Positions 42,710 to 53,489 of a stretch of 64,000 nucleotides of DNA are shown here, piece after piece (positions within the stretch are counted from its first letter, which is position 1; each line of letters opens with the position of its first letter). Source of the stretch: Orientallactaga sibirica. Its lineage: Eukaryota > Chordata > Mammalia > Rodentia > Dipodidae. The translations under genes were made by a program, and so were the position numbers. The notes beneath the pieces are model-generated. The model made no database searches. It was not told the origin of the DNA and saw only the letters and a program-made list of their open reading frames with translations. Where the stretch lies: contig JAEOAD010000048.1 in NCBI GenBank assembly GCA_036365145.1, forward strand, positions 17,057,001 to 17,121,000. Reading direction: 5' to 3'.

Positions 42710-43370
42710 GTGGTCAGTGGGGTGTTAGGGATTCAGAAATAGAGTCCTTGAACCCCAAATCCTTAGGTCATAACTACTTTTAACTAAAGAATTGGATAAA
42801 ATAAGACTGAGAAGGGTAATTATTAAATTATTATGTTTATTTAGGAAAGTAAAAAAAACCAAGGGAAGGAAAATGAATACATCCATGTGATCTGAGAGCC
42901 TAGAAGAGAGTCTAGACAGCTCCTGCTACGCGGAGGACAGGACAGGGAGAGCTCATGTGGGAGAAAGGGGGAGGTTTCCCTTGCCTTGGCCCAGCTGCAC
43001 CGAGATGAGGGAAGCTTATCAGAACCTCAGAGTTTAGGAGCTTGCCCTCCCCTGGTAAAAGGATTTAAAACCTTATGGTAGTGAACCCTACCTTCCAGCT
43101 CGGGTACGGCAGAATGAGAGTTAATGCATCTGGGTTAGGGGCTGGCTCATGACGGCCATGATGCTGAACTGGGGCCTGAACTTGACCAACTGCAATGTCA
43201 GGATTAGATTGAAATTCTAGGAAAGGGGAAGTCCCTGCCAGGAGGAGCTCAGGATGTTTGTGGATAAAGGAATGTAGGGGAGAGAGAAGCAGACTGTAAG
43301 GATAGACCCAAAGACACTCCTGCTTTTTACCTTCAGGGGCCCGGTCACCCTAGCTAACTCACAAAGCTAC
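42710..43370 (-). mobile_element. ERV LTR-like sequence, minus strand
   Basis: The reverse complement has 'tttcctagaatttcaatcta', a U3-like middle, an AT-rich 'aaataaacataataa' region and a U5-like end 'tttctgaatccctaacaccc'. Its order resembles the ERV LTRs at 6107, 7330 and 22270, but base identity is low. Confidence 0.4.
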
Positions 43371-44316
43371 CTCACTCCTCTCAACACAACCTCCAGAGAA
43401 AGAATAGAGTACCCTTGAAGAGAGCTGTCTAACTTGCTTAAGGAACTATGTGGTTTTAATGTGTCATGTGAAAATGGGAGCTGATAATTACTGTCCTTAT
43501 TAGAGTAGCTAGAGCGGGCTCAGAGGGCCCATCTGCAGGTCCTTCCCTGGCTCTGAAGTTAATATGTGTAATGTAAGGCCAGCACTTCTTTTCTGTAAAT
43601 AATAATTTGAATTTGTACAATCCCCACCGCCCATGAAACCTGCATCACAGGCCTGACTAGTTTGGAATTCAATGCTGCCTCGGATGGACCCCCAGGGTCA
43701 CCCCAGCCCATTCCCCGGTCAGTGTTCATCTACCCCTCACCTAATGCTTCCTCTCGCAGATTTTTTTTTTTTTTTTGAGTGGTAACATTGATGGACTTCT
43801 TTGCAGAGAATGTTTTCAAAAGTTGTGCTAATGGAGAAATTTCTTCTGGGGCTTAAGTTTCTATTTACCTTTTGTGACTTGAAAGAACAAAAAGAGAGAG
43901 AAAAACCTCATTATCTCTCTCTCCCACAGTCTCAGCAGCAAAGAGATAAAGAAGGCTCTCAAATGAACCTGTGCTGGGTATACGCCAGGATATCTGCTAC
44001 GCCTTTAACGAGCACAGCTTTGAACATGTGCTAACACTCACAATCTCATTGCCCAACGATAAGAATAATTGTATTCATTACGCAGTTGAATATAGGAATA
44101 TACTTCTGAAATAATTTTCCCGTGTCTAGAATTACACAGAATTCGGCTGAGTGGCACATTCCAGTGAATTCTTATGAGGAGGGTTCCCTGGCAAAGTTAT
44201 TTAATTTAATTTCTCAGAATCAAAAGTATCATTGAAAAAGGTATCTGAAGGCTGAGTAACAGGTGCAGCCCTGTGGCAGGGTTCAGGTTTGCAGCCCAGG
44301 CCAGGGGAGCATTCCA
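43371..44316. other. Unique sequence, nothing recognised
   Basis: A T16 run at about 43761. No gene or repeat family recognised. Confidence 0.45.
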
Positions 44317-44317
44317 T

Positions 44318-44455
44318 CTATGTATATGTATGTGTATATGTATATGTGTATACATATATGTGTATACATATATGTGTATGTGTATGTATATATGTATATG
44401 TGTATGTGTATGTATATGCATATGTATTTATGTGTATATATATATATATATATAT
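44318..44455. repeat. TATG/TGTA-rich tract
   Basis: About 140 bases made of tgtata/tatgta units ending in (TA)n. It directly precedes a minus-strand DIP SINE and may have grown from its A-rich tail. Opens Tyr/Val/Cys-rich frames in all plus frames. Confidence 0.95.
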
Positions 44456-44650
44456 ATTTATTTATTTACTTATTTGACAAAAAAGAGGGAGAGAGAGAAT
44501 GGGTGTGACAGGGCCTCCAACCATTGCAAACAAACTCCAGATGCGAGTGCCACCTTGTGCAGCTGGCTAACGTGGGTCCTGGGGAATCAAACCTGGGTCC
44601 TTTGGCTTTGTAGGCAAACACCTTAACCACTAAGCCATTCCTCCAGCCCA
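44456..44650 (-). mobile_element. DIP type 1 SINE, minus strand
   Basis: Plus view 'tttatttatttacttatttg', 'acagggcctccaaccattgc', 'gctaacgtgggtcctgggga', 'aaccactaagccattcctcc'. Confidence 0.92.
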
Positions 44651-45197
44651 GAAATCACATATATATTTTTTTGTACTGAAGATAGAAAAGGAACCTTTGG
44701 CCACCTTTCACACCTCATCTATTTGGGCCATAGCTTGGGTCTGAGGGATCAAGGACTTTATGCTTTGCCTGGGTGGGGACGTTTTCTCTTCTCACCTGAC
44801 TTTGGCATAGAGATCTGAAATGCAACTTGATACAGTGGAAAGTCTTACAAGGCTGCTGTGAGCATCTTTCCATAGGGAATTAGTCACTGGTAAGCTCTGG
44901 TTTGTAGTGGTCACTAAAAAGGACATGCTTACATCCTTACCTGGAACCTCAAGATATGACCTTATTTAACACACAGGTCTTTACAGCTCCAAGTAACTTC
45001 AGGATGTCAAGCTAAGAAAATATCCTGGCTAGTGGAGACGTCTAGAAATCCAAGAGCAAAGTGTCCTTTATCAGAACACACAAAGAAGAGTCACAGAGAG
45101 ACAAGATGGAGGTCATGTGAAGACAGAGTCAAAAATAGGAATGATATAGATCAAGCATGTACCAGCTATAGACACTGGACTCAGAATTACCAGGATG
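44651..45197. other. Mostly unique; possible old LTR piece
   Basis: 44915-45190 ('ggacatgcttacatccttac', 'atgaccttatttaacacaca') recalls an old mammalian LTR repeat, too diverged to name. Rest unrecognised. Confidence 0.35.
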
Positions 45198-45198
45198 A

Positions 45199-45372
45199 GC
45201 CGGGTGTGATGGCACACGCCTTTAATCCCAGCACTCGGGAGGCAGAGGTAGGAGGATCACTGTTTGAGGCCGCCCTGAGAATACAGAGTGAATTCCAGGT
45301 CAGCCTGGACTAGAGCAAGATCCTACCTCAAAAAAAACAACAAACAAACAAACAAACAAACAAACAAACAAA
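45199..45372 (+). mobile_element. B1 SINE with (CAAA)n tail
   Basis: 'agccgggtgtgatggcacac' to 'agcaagatcctacctcaaaa' and a (CAAA)n tail at 45338-45371. A small deletion follows 'ggaggatcactg'. Confidence 0.95.
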
Positions 45373-45378
45373 TGAATT

Positions 45379-45645
45379 ATGGGCTGGAGAGATGGCTTAG
45401 CGGTTAAGGCACCGCCTCCTAAGCCTAAGAACACCAGTTCCAATCTCCAGCGGTTCCAATCTCCAGGTCCCACGTTTAGTCAGATGCAAAGAGATGCAAG
45501 GGCGCAATGCTGCACTTGACAACAAGGGGGCACACGCATCTGGATTTCGTTTGCAGCAGCAGAGAGGCTGCTGGCGTGCCCATTCTCTATCTGTCTTCCT
45601 CTCCCTCTCTCTGTCTCTCTCCAAAAAAAAAAAAAAAAAAAAAAA
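45379..45645 (+). mobile_element. DIP type 2 SINE
   Basis: 'tgggctggagagatggctta', tandem 'ggttccaatctccag', 'acaacaagggggcacacgca', 'gagaggctgctggcgtgccc', a tail of about 21 A. Inserted next to the preceding B1 tail. 'gaatta' flanks both sides. Confidence 0.95.
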
Positions 45646-45871
45646 GAATTAGCAAGGTTGACATCTCCACTCTTAGAACCTAAACTGCAGCTTCTCGTCT
45701 TCGAGAACGTGACAGAATATATTCTTACTGTATGACACCACCACAGCTCAGGAATGGAATGGTCTGTCTTATCTCTGGTATGGAATAAATTTCCCTTCTT
45801 CATGATTTTGGGGCGTATGTCACAGCACATGAAGGCCACTCCTTATCTTTTCTTTCTCTCCTCCTCCTCCT

Positions 45872-45878
45872 TCTTTTT

Positions 45879-45926
<48 letters not shown>

Positions 45927-46062
45927 TTTTTTGAGATAGGCTCTTCCTCTAGTCCAGGCTAACCTGGAATTCACTATCTAGTCTCAGGCTGGCCTCAAAC
46001 TCCCAGCAATCCTCCTACCTCCTGAGTGCTGGGATTAAAGGCATGCACCACCACATCCAACT
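45872..46062 (-). mobile_element. B1 SINE with (CTTT)n-expanded tail
   Basis: (CTTT)~12 at 45879-45927 lies at the tail side of a reversed B1 ('tctagtccaggctaacctgg' to 'ggcatgcaccaccacatcca'). The expanded tail is (AAAG)n on the element's own strand. Opposite in orientation to the B1 at 45199. Confidence 0.93.
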
Positions 46063-46074
46063 TCTTCTCTTCTT

Positions 46075-46405
46075 AACTGCATCCCTATGACCAAAGTACC
46101 TAACAATGGAAGGAAGTAAAGTTTTATTTTGTCTCATGGCTTCAGAGGGTTTAGTTCCTTGTGGTGGCCAGGAAGCTAGAACAACTCACACCATGGTGAC
46201 AGGAGCAGGAAGGGGAAACCATCCATGTCAAGGTGGACCAGGAAGCAGAGAGCAAGCAGGAGCGAGGACTGGGTGAAATCTTCAAAGGCTCACCCCACTT
46301 TCACAGCTAGACCCCACCTCCCAAAGTGTCTAGAACCCCTCAGGACAGCATCACAGGCTATGAACCAAGCATTCAACACAAAAGCCTGTGAGCATTCAAC
46401 ACAAC
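46075..46405 (-). mobile_element. MaLR (ORR1-like) LTR, minus strand
   Basis: 'agtaaagttttattttgtct', 'catggcttcagagggtttag', 'caccatggtgacaggagcag', 'gaccaggaagcagagagcaa', 'ctagaccccacctcccaaag' in reversed ORR1 order. 'agcattcaacaca' is duplicated near its end. Confidence 0.75.
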
Positions 46406-46695
46406 GATTACCCAACAAGTTGCCACAGCTGGGATGCCTGAATGTACCAGTCACATTAGAGAAGCAGAAGACAGCAGGACTGGGAGGCATCACATTCTTC
46501 TCTCACAAGGAGGAGGTTGGACAAACCACTCTCTCGGCCCTGTTCTGCCATTCACCAGCCACATTTCTCTCAGCAACTTGACATGTGGCTCCTTCCACCT
46601 TACCCCAGGCTCGCTCTAGAAAGCTCCATGAAAAGGGTCCCAAGTTACTCTCACCCCAGGCTCTGGGCCAGAGGAGCCTTCAAAACCCACATCTC

Positions 46696-46885
46696 GAGCT
46701 GGGGAGATGGCTCAATAATGAAAGGCCCTGGCTTGCAAGGCCCAATGGCCCAGATTTATTCTCCAGTGCCCACGTAAAGCCAGACATGAAAAATGGCACA
46801 TGTGTCTGAAGTTCATTTGTGGTGGCAAGTAGCCATGGCCCATCTGTTCTCCACCCTGCTCTCTCTCCCAACATCTCCTGTCCAC
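46696..46885 (+). mobile_element. DIP type 1 SINE, old
   Basis: 'gagctggggagatggctcaa', 'ttctccagtgcccacgtaaa', 'catgtgtctgaagttcattt'. Heavily diverged, without an A tail. Confidence 0.75.
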
Positions 46886-46989
46886 AGGTCATTCCCTGAC
46901 CTCCCTCACTCTCAACCTGTCTCTCTTCTGTATTGATCGGTATTGGACATTACTTTATCATTCCTGACCATGTTATACAGCCTCTCACA

Positions 46990-47600
46990 AGGTTCACAAG
47001 ACCAGCAGGGTCTGCCCTCAAACTTCCACTCCAGACTGACTCTCATTGGTTTCTACTCTAGTCCTGAAAATTCACCCTGGGCCCCTGCCGCAGGGTCTTT
47101 GCACCAGCTGTCCTCTACCTCAAGTCCTCCTCTTCCCTTTGTGTCAGCCTTAAATCATACCAGAAGGGTCCCCTTTCTCTTTCTATAACTATTTATTCAA
47201 TGTCTTTCTTTTCTTTTCTTTTTTTTTTTGTGGAGAGAGACACACACACAGAGAGACAGAGAGAGAGAGGGAGAGGAAGACAGATAGAGATGGGTGCGCC
47301 AGCAGCCTCTCAGCTGTGGTGAACGAAATCCAGATGTGTGCGCCCCCTTGTGGGCAAGTGCGGTATTGTGCCCTTGCATCACTTTTTGCATCTGGCTAAA
47401 CAGGTGGGACCTGGAGAGTGGAACCACTGGAAATTGGAACCAGTGTTCTTAGGCTTAGGAGGCAGGCACTTTAACCGCTAAGCCATCTCTCCAGCCCTCA
47501 ATGTCTTTCTTTTCTGGGCAGCAAACTCTACGGGACATGGATTATGACTGATTTTACTCTTAGTAACTTAGCACAGAGTTAAGCTAACTGAGAAAAGTTT
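46990..47600 (+). mobile_element. L2 LINE 3' fragment split by a SINE
   Basis: From the mammalian L2 pattern: 'cgcagggtctttgcaccagc' with 'tgtcctctacctcaag', 'ttcaatgtctttcttttctg' and 'acgggacatggattatgact', then 'cttagcacagagtt'. Old and diverged. A young DIP type 2 SINE at 47215-47497 splits it. Confidence 0.65.
47215..47497 (-). mobile_element. DIP type 2 SINE with 18-base target duplication
   Basis: Perfect direct repeat 'tcaatgtctttcttttct' at 47197-47214 and 47498-47515. Full-length, near-consensus type 2 body. Among the best preserved insertions in the window and probably young. Confidence 0.97.
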
Positions 47601-47719
47601 TAAGGAACCACGGCTTTGAGGGTTATCTCCCATGATGTTATGAACCTCTTGTGGCAAGAGCTGCGAAATGTTGCATCTCTAATACTTAGTACACTATTAT
47701 TATCATTATTATTTTTTAG

Positions 47720-47875
47720 GGTAGGGAGTTTCAAGGTAAGGTCTCACTATAGCTCTAGCCCAGACTGACCTGGAATTCCATTACGTAGTTTCAGGCCAGC
47801 CCCAAACTTGTAGCAATCCTCCTACCTCTGCTTCCTGGGTGCTGGTATTAAAGATGTGTGCCACCACAACTAGCT
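47720..47875 (-). mobile_element. B1 SINE, diverged
   Basis: 'caaggtaaggtctcactata', 'cagactgacctggaattcca', 'agatgtgtgccaccacaact' (plus view). Confidence 0.85.
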
Positions 47876-47884
47876 TCTTTCCTC

Positions 47885-47995
47885 TTTTGAGACAAGGTCC
47901 CATTGTGTCTCAAGTTGCCTTAGAACTGATTATATAGTCTAGGCTGTCCTCAAGCTTGGGATTCTCTTGACTCAATATCCCGAGTGCTGAGTCTT
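47885..47995 (-). mobile_element. Old B1-like SINE
   Basis: 'gagacaaggtcccattgtgt', 'gtctaggctgtcctcaagct', 'atatcccgagtgctgag' (plus view). Truncated and much older than the neighbouring B1. Confidence 0.65.
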
Positions 47996-48665
47996 CTTGA
48001 TTTATCTAGTTTCAACCAATGGAAAAAATATGACAAATAATAACAGATAATTGGTACCTATTTAAGAATGTTACAGAGGAACGCATGTCTCATTCTTCCT
48101 GCTTTCTCTTCCCACTCCTATTCTGCATGTGAATTTTTCTGAGTGAAACTTTATCGGAGTTTCCTTTAGACTTTGAGCACCAAGGCAAAAACAAAGAAAA
48201 GTCAATTCTTACCTCTTAAATTCAGCTCATACCTCTGAGACTGACAACTGGCTGTCACCGGGGGGCCTGTGGAAGGCAGACAGACAGCAGACTGAAACTG
48301 GCAGGAGGTTAATAAAAGGCTGCTTGCAAAGGGAGGGCAATGCAGCTGCGGGGCGGGGGGAGAGGCTCACCTCCCTACCCCAGGGAAGAAAGGGAGGAAA
48401 AGAACAGTGCACAGAACAGGAGCAAAAACAACCAGTCAACGGGCCTACACAGCCATGGCTGCCTGCAGGGGTAGAACTGGGGGAGAAACCTTCTGTCCCT
48501 TAGTCCCGGCTCAAGTGGGAGCCCACAGACATGGGGAACCCCCAAAGCCCGAGGAGAGGACAAAGGCTCACTTCGGAGAACTGACTTAGAATGAACGTCA
48601 GCAGAAGCAATTCAATTGGGAAGACTCTAAGGGGCCTGGTGTGGCTAAGGGCCCCTCCCGGCCTG
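47996..48665. other. Unique sequence, nothing recognised
   Basis: 48240-48640 is comparatively GC-rich with a short G run, but is not a CpG island by eye. Open frames of 60-70 residues have no domain. Confidence 0.45.
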
Positions 48666-48667
48666 GA

Positions 48668-48945
48668 ACTCACCACATGTAACACATAAAGACCTGGACT
48701 CACTCACCATAAAGACATGTAACACCATAAAGACATGAGACTTAAGAACTCACCACACTCACACATAAAGACACATGACGAACTCAACACATAAAGACAT
48801 GAGACACATCATGGACATGAGACCAATACAGATGAACTCACCACATCATGTAACACATAAAGACATGAGACGAACTCACCACATCAGGTAACACATAAAG
48901 ACATGAGACGAACTCACACATGTAACACATAAAGACATGGAAGGA
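48668..48945. repeat. Irregular minisatellite, ~30-40 bp units
   Basis: 'cataaagacatgagac' recurs with 'gaactcaccacatc' and 'gtaacacataaagacatg', about seven or eight times, with variable unit length and deletions. The last three full units (about 48830-48920) are most regular. Composed of a short CATAAAGACATG core plus a spacer. Confidence 0.9.
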
Positions 48946-48999
48946 GGTGACCACTGAGGTGCCATCGAGGAATAGGTGACCACTGAGGCTCCATCATAT

Positions 49000-49191
49000 A
49001 CTTAAAAAAATATTTTTTCTATTTATTTATTTGTAAGGAGAGAGAGAGTGAATGGGCACTGCAGTCGAACTCCTAATGCAAGCATCACTTTGTGCATCTG
49101 GTTTCTCATGGGTACCAGGGACTCAAACCTGGGTTTTTTTTTAGGCTTTGCAGGCAAGTGCCTTAGCCACTAAGTCACCTCTTGAGACCCC
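49000..49191 (-). mobile_element. DIP type 1 SINE, minus strand
   Basis: Flanked by 'ccatcatat' (48991-48999 and 49192-49200). Plus view 'tttatttatttgtaaggaga', 'ctttgtgcatctggtttctc', 'ccttagccactaagtcacct'. Part of the central body is missing. Confidence 0.92.
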
Positions 49192-49214
49192 CCATCATAT
49201 TCTTTAGGTTGGGT

Positions 49215-49915
49215 TCCTTAATGGTGAGGGACAAAATTGGAGCAGACAAACTGGAAATCAATTTAGAGGTTCCTCCAAAAGCTAAAAATACAACTATGAG
49301 ATGATACTGCTATACCCACAGAAATCTGTCAGCTTACCACAGAGCTTCCTCCATCACTGTGTTTATCAAAGCACTTCTCAGAATAGCCAAGATTCGGAGA
49401 TGTGACGGTGACCTGGCTACTACAGCGACCTTTGTCACCCCACTCACTGTGATCTCGAAGGTTGATTCTGCTCACGTAGCTGGCTAGGCAAGCGCCTCCT
49501 TCCTCCTTCATCATTCCACATGGATCCCACCCCAAGCTGTGGGCTCCGTCAAAGAAGATGACTTTCCCTGATACAGGAGGTGTACTTTATCAAGGACCCA
49601 TGAATAGCTGCAATTCCATGATAGACCCTCCAGACAAGCCCAGGTGTCTATCATCAGATGAATAAAGAGAATATGATATATGTTTTTATTTAGATATAAT
49701 GAAGGATTAAATCATGCTATTTGCAGGAAAAAAAATGGGTGTAAAACCATGGCAGGAATTCATGGTATGTGGAATAAGTGAGACCAGTAGGAAGAGAGTG
49801 GAAAGGGGAAAAGGGGACACATGCAAATTATGTTCAAAATCCATGATGGCATGTAGGAAAAATGCCATCATGAGACCCATTATTTCATACTGTGAATATG
49901 CACTAACAAAATAGG
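49215..49915 (+). mobile_element. Old L1 3' part
   Basis: 'gaaatcaatttagaggttcc' with 'aaaagctaaaaatacaac', 'cttctcagaatagccaagat', 'tgtctatcatcagatgaata', 'gtatgtggaataagtgagac', and a terminal 'gacccattatttcatactgt' follow the L1M-type 3' region. 49400-49600 does not fit and may be an insertion of unknown origin. Confidence 0.65.
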
Positions 49916-50140
49916 GATAAAGTCACAGATCTCTCCCAGGAGCTGACAGCATAAGGAGTCTCGGCCACCCTCTCAGCAGAGCCCAGGAAACCAGCCTGTC
50001 TCCGCAACGCTGCCGCACCAGCAGTATCGTCCACATGGCAGATGAAGGGCTGAGGATGGAGTCTCATTGCAAGGCACCAGCGACCCTCTGACCCATGGTT
50101 CCCACAGGCCCACATGGTGCAGGGAGCCCCTTGATTTTGA
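49916..50140. other. Unique sequence, nothing recognised
   Basis: Short stretch between L1 and SINE. Nothing recognised. Confidence 0.4.
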
Positions 50141-50370
50141 AAGAAATATTTGTATTTATTTATTTATTTGCAAGCAGAGAGAGGAGAGAGAGAGAGAGAT
50201 GGATAATGGGCTCACCAGAGCCTCCAGCTGTTGCAAATGAACTCCAGATGCATGCGCCACTTTGTGCTTCTGGCTTTATGTGGGTCCTGGGGAATCAAAC
50301 CCGGGGTCATTAACCTTTGTAGGTAAGAGACTTAACTATGCCTTAACCACTAAGCCATGTCTCCAGCCTC
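50141..50370 (-). mobile_element. DIP type 1 SINE, minus strand
   Basis: Plus view 'atttatttatttatttgcaa', GA tract, 'gcctccagctgttgcaaatg', 'atgtgggtcctggggaatca', a small tandem 'cttaac.atgccttaacca' near the head, 'taagccatgtctccagc'. Confidence 0.93.
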
Positions 50371-50526
50371 CCCCTTTGTTTTTTTGTATGTCTTTACCTG
50401 CACATTACCCCCAAAAGGTGCAGAGGCCACTGAATTCAGAGACTAGGGGTCAAAGAGGTCACCTCAGAGAATATCAACATACACACCCAACAATGTCCAA
50501 AAAGCAAGATTCCATATATGAGCTTC

Positions 50527-50529
<3 letters not shown>

Positions 50530-50568
<39 letters not shown>
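50530..50568. repeat. (GT)n microsatellite
   Basis: About 19 pure GT units followed by a GCATGTGTATG-type degenerate end. Confidence 0.95.
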
Positions 50569-50570
<2 letters not shown>

Positions 50571-50639
50571 CATGTGTATGCATGTGCATGTGGTGGTTAA
50601 AGGTTCAGATTGACTACCTTCCTCAACCACTCTCCATCT

Positions 50640-50775
50640 TATGTTTTAAGATAGGATCTCACTGACCATGGAGCTCAACTAATACCGTTAGACTTGCTGG
50701 CCAGCAAGCTGTGGGATCCGCCTGTTTTCCCAGCACTGGGATTATAGGCTCACACCATTATATTCAGTTTTAGCT
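50640..50775 (-). mobile_element. Old B1/B4-like SINE
   Basis: 'aagataggatctcactgacc', 'tttcccagcactgggattat', 'aggctcacaccattatattc' (plus view) are a decayed reversed B1-type body. Confidence 0.6.
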
Positions 50776-50884
50776 GCAAACCCATGGAAGAAGAGAGGGA
50801 AAACTGGCGAATTCACCGAGATTCACCGAGTTTACTCTATGAGAGTTAAACTGCTTTAGCTCTTACAATGGCACATCCAGAAGT

Positions 50885-51890
50885 CCTAGACTGTTACTAG
50901 AAAATTTTCAGTGCCAGGGATGGGACACCTTCCAGTGAGTTGTTGGTCCCTGATGCTCCCAAAATACTACAGGCCATTGTCAAGGTTCTTGGTTTCCCAC
51001 TAGGAATAGATGGGCTTCAAGGTCACTGAGAAATCTTGCTGGAGCGGAGCTGAAAACCTCCCGTCTGTTGACGAGCTGACAGAAAGCTGGCAAAAGCTAT
51101 GCTGCACGCAGCCCCATGGGAGAGAGAGAGAAGTCATCAGTGGAGATAAACAACAGTGGACACTGCAAGCCTTAAGTTTGGCCAGCCAGGTCAAATGAGC
51201 CAACAGGTACAATAGTGGCAGGTACAATGTCTGTTATGAGGGAAACCAACCACTCTCTAATTGGACTGGAGGCGGGAATACATGCCTGATGCTGAAAACC
51301 TATGATGAGGGAAGTCATGAGCCCTAGTGGTGTAACACCTGCTAGTGTCTGGCTAAATGCATATATTTTGTTCGCCAGATTGCCCAGTAAGCAATTTTCT
51401 TAATGTTCATACCCATACATCAATATAACTCTCACTTTTTGTTAGAAAATCTCTCTTTTCAGATGGGGTTTGGGGATAGCTCCAAAGGCACCATAATTCT
51501 GAGAAGAAGTGACAAAGGACTGCTCAGCACTGAAACATCTCTATCAGGTGTCTTCCAAGGCTAAGGGTCCATTGCAGAAGAGGTGTTGGGAAGAATGTAA
51601 GAGCCAAAGGAAGGGTAGGGCTCCTTACAATGCACTCTTCCAGATCTTGCATGATCTTCATGAGATCTTCCATGATCTCACAGTGCCTGGCACTACCTAC
51701 ACAAGACCATCATAATAGGAAGAAAAGATGATGACATCAAAATAAGAAAGAGACTGATTGAGAGGGGGAGGGGATATGAGGGAGAGTGGAGTTGTGGAGG
51801 GGAAAGTGAGGGGGGAGGGAATTATCATGACTTATAGTCTATAATTATGGAAGTTGTCAATAGTAAAAAATTAAAAATAAATAAAATAAA
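50885..51890 (+). mobile_element. L1 3' UTR/3' end, type A, uninterrupted
   Basis: The most complete type A copy here and the reference for the others. Order: 'gactgttactagaaaatttt', 'gggacaccttccagtgagtt', 'gaagtcatcagtggagataa', 'atgcctgatgctgaaaacct', 'gaatgtaagagccaaaggaa', 'atgatgacatcaaaataaga', purine tract (51755-51815), 'tatggaagttgtcaatagta', A-rich tail. A 'tgatct.catgatct' tandem lies at about 51635-51680. No ORF2 sequence precedes it. Confidence 0.75.
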
Positions 51891-51939
51891 TGAGAGGTCA
51901 TGACGGAAACCAAGTTCAGTAACAAAACTACAGAGCTGT

Positions 51940-52083
51940 ATTTTTTCGACGTAGGGTCTCACTCTACCCCAGGCTGACCTGGGATTCAGTATGTAGTCTC
52001 AGCATGGCCTCGAACTCATGGCAGTCCTCCTACTTTGGCCTCCCAAGTGCTGAGATTAAAGGTGTGCATCATCTGGCCTGGCT
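51940..52083 (-). mobile_element. B1 SINE
   Basis: 'tttcgacgtagggtctcact' to 'ggtgtgcatcatctggcctg' (plus view), with several substitutions in the promoter end. Confidence 0.93.
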
Positions 52084-52309
52084 TAGCTGTATTTCTTTAT
52101 GTCCAGAATTATTGTGGCCAGGGAAACAGGTGACATCTCACTGGGTCACGTGAGTCTGTTCATAGCTCACCAAGGCTTCAGCTTTCACTTAGAAAGGCAA
52201 AAGAAAAATTTCAGAAGTGTGACATTTTCTTGGTCTCTCCACCCTTCCATATGTCATTTAGTTTCAGTTAAGAATCTGGGGCAAGGAAAATATTAAAACT
52301 CTACATGGG

Positions 52310-52520
52310 GGTCTGGGCAGATGGCTTAGTGGTTAAAGGTGCTTTCTTGCCAAGCCTGATGGTTGGGTTACATTCCCAGAACTGATGTAATGTCAGATGC
52401 AAAGTGGCATGTGTGTCTGGGGTTCATTTGCAATGACAAGAACCCCTGGCATGCCCATGCTTACACATACATCCATGCAGAAACACACGCTTGCAAATAA
52501 ATAAATTAAATTAAATTACA
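52310..52520 (+). mobile_element. DIP type 1 SINE, diverged
   Basis: 'tctgggcagatggcttagtg', 'cattcccagaactgatgtaa', 'gtgtgtctggggttcatttg', tail 'caaataaataaattaaatt'. Confidence 0.85.
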
Positions 52521-52639
52521 TTTCCACATGGCCTTGGAAATGTACCACTGAGAAGACAGAGAAACTCATATAACAAGATATGCCTGTGTTAGTATTCTGC
52601 TACCTGGCCCATTTCATTCAGTCAGCACTTGTTCTCATT

Positions 52640-52955
52640 GCTCTCTTTGGGCTTTTAGGTTCTTTGATGTTTGTGATATGATGTACTCCCTCAAAGGCCC
52701 ATTGTTGAAAGCCTCATCTCCAGATGGTGGATATCTATCTCTGCCCTCTCTTCCTATTTACCATAAGGCAAGCAAGCTCTGTCACAAGCCCCCATGCCGT
52801 GATGTCCTCCCTCAGCACAGGGCCAGAGACACAGTGACCATGGCTGGACTGAACCCTCTGAAACTGTGAGTGAAAATAAATCCTTCTTCCTTGAGCTTGT
52901 GTATACCAGGTATTTTGTCAAAGATGACAACGTTGACTTCCTGACACACATACAC
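52640..52955 (+). mobile_element. MaLR-type LTR
   Basis: 'ctgaaccctctgaaactgtg' with 'agtgaaaataaatccttc' and 'ccaggtattttgtcaaagat' form the MaLR 3' end. 'caaaggcccattgttgaaag' is a decayed 5' part. Confidence 0.65.
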
Positions 52956-53384
52956 ATCTTGGGAGCCTGACTCCAGGTCTGCTTAAGCAGCTAAAAAAAA
53001 AAAAAAGATCAAGGATGAGTCTAAGAGCTTTTCACTTGAATCTCTTCCTGCAAACATCTCAGGAACTAACACCAACTCCCTCGTGAAATACCTTCCTCTG
53101 GATGCATTTCCAGAATGGCCAGGGATTAGAGTTCCAGCTGTCAGGTGGTAACAGAAGGCTAGAACTGGCAGATCACTGAGGACTCACAGTAAGTTAATTT
53201 TGATAAAAATATTGAGCCCCTAGGAGGAAAAGTTATTTCTCAAAGATCACTTATTCAGTCAAAGACAGAAACTGGCACTGAGATAGTGTTCAGCATGTCC
53301 ATCTGTGGGATATAGCACCCCCACTTCTGACTAAAATGGGTGCTCTGTTTCATTTGGAAAGAGATTGATTTATTTATATTTATT
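52956..53384. other. Unique sequence, nothing recognised
   Basis: A short A-run at 52994. No gene or repeat recognised. Confidence 0.4.
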
Positions 53385-53446
53385 TTTGGTGGTACATGGG
53401 ATTGAACCGAGGACTTTGTACATGCAGGCCAAGTTCTCTACCTACC
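53385..53446 (-). mobile_element. ID-like SINE fragment
   Basis: 'tggtggtacatgggattgaa' with 'ccgaggactttgtacatgc' and 'caagttctctacc' is a reversed ID element. Its head is cut. Confidence 0.65.
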
Positions 53447-53489
53447 ATAGTACATAGTAAGCCTGGAAATTGTCTTTCTTATTTTTTTC

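Noticed and set aside
48640..48945. CRISPR-like array with ~12-base cores and spacers
   Set aside because: Spacers are themselves repeated and the core is too short. It is a degenerate tandem repeat.
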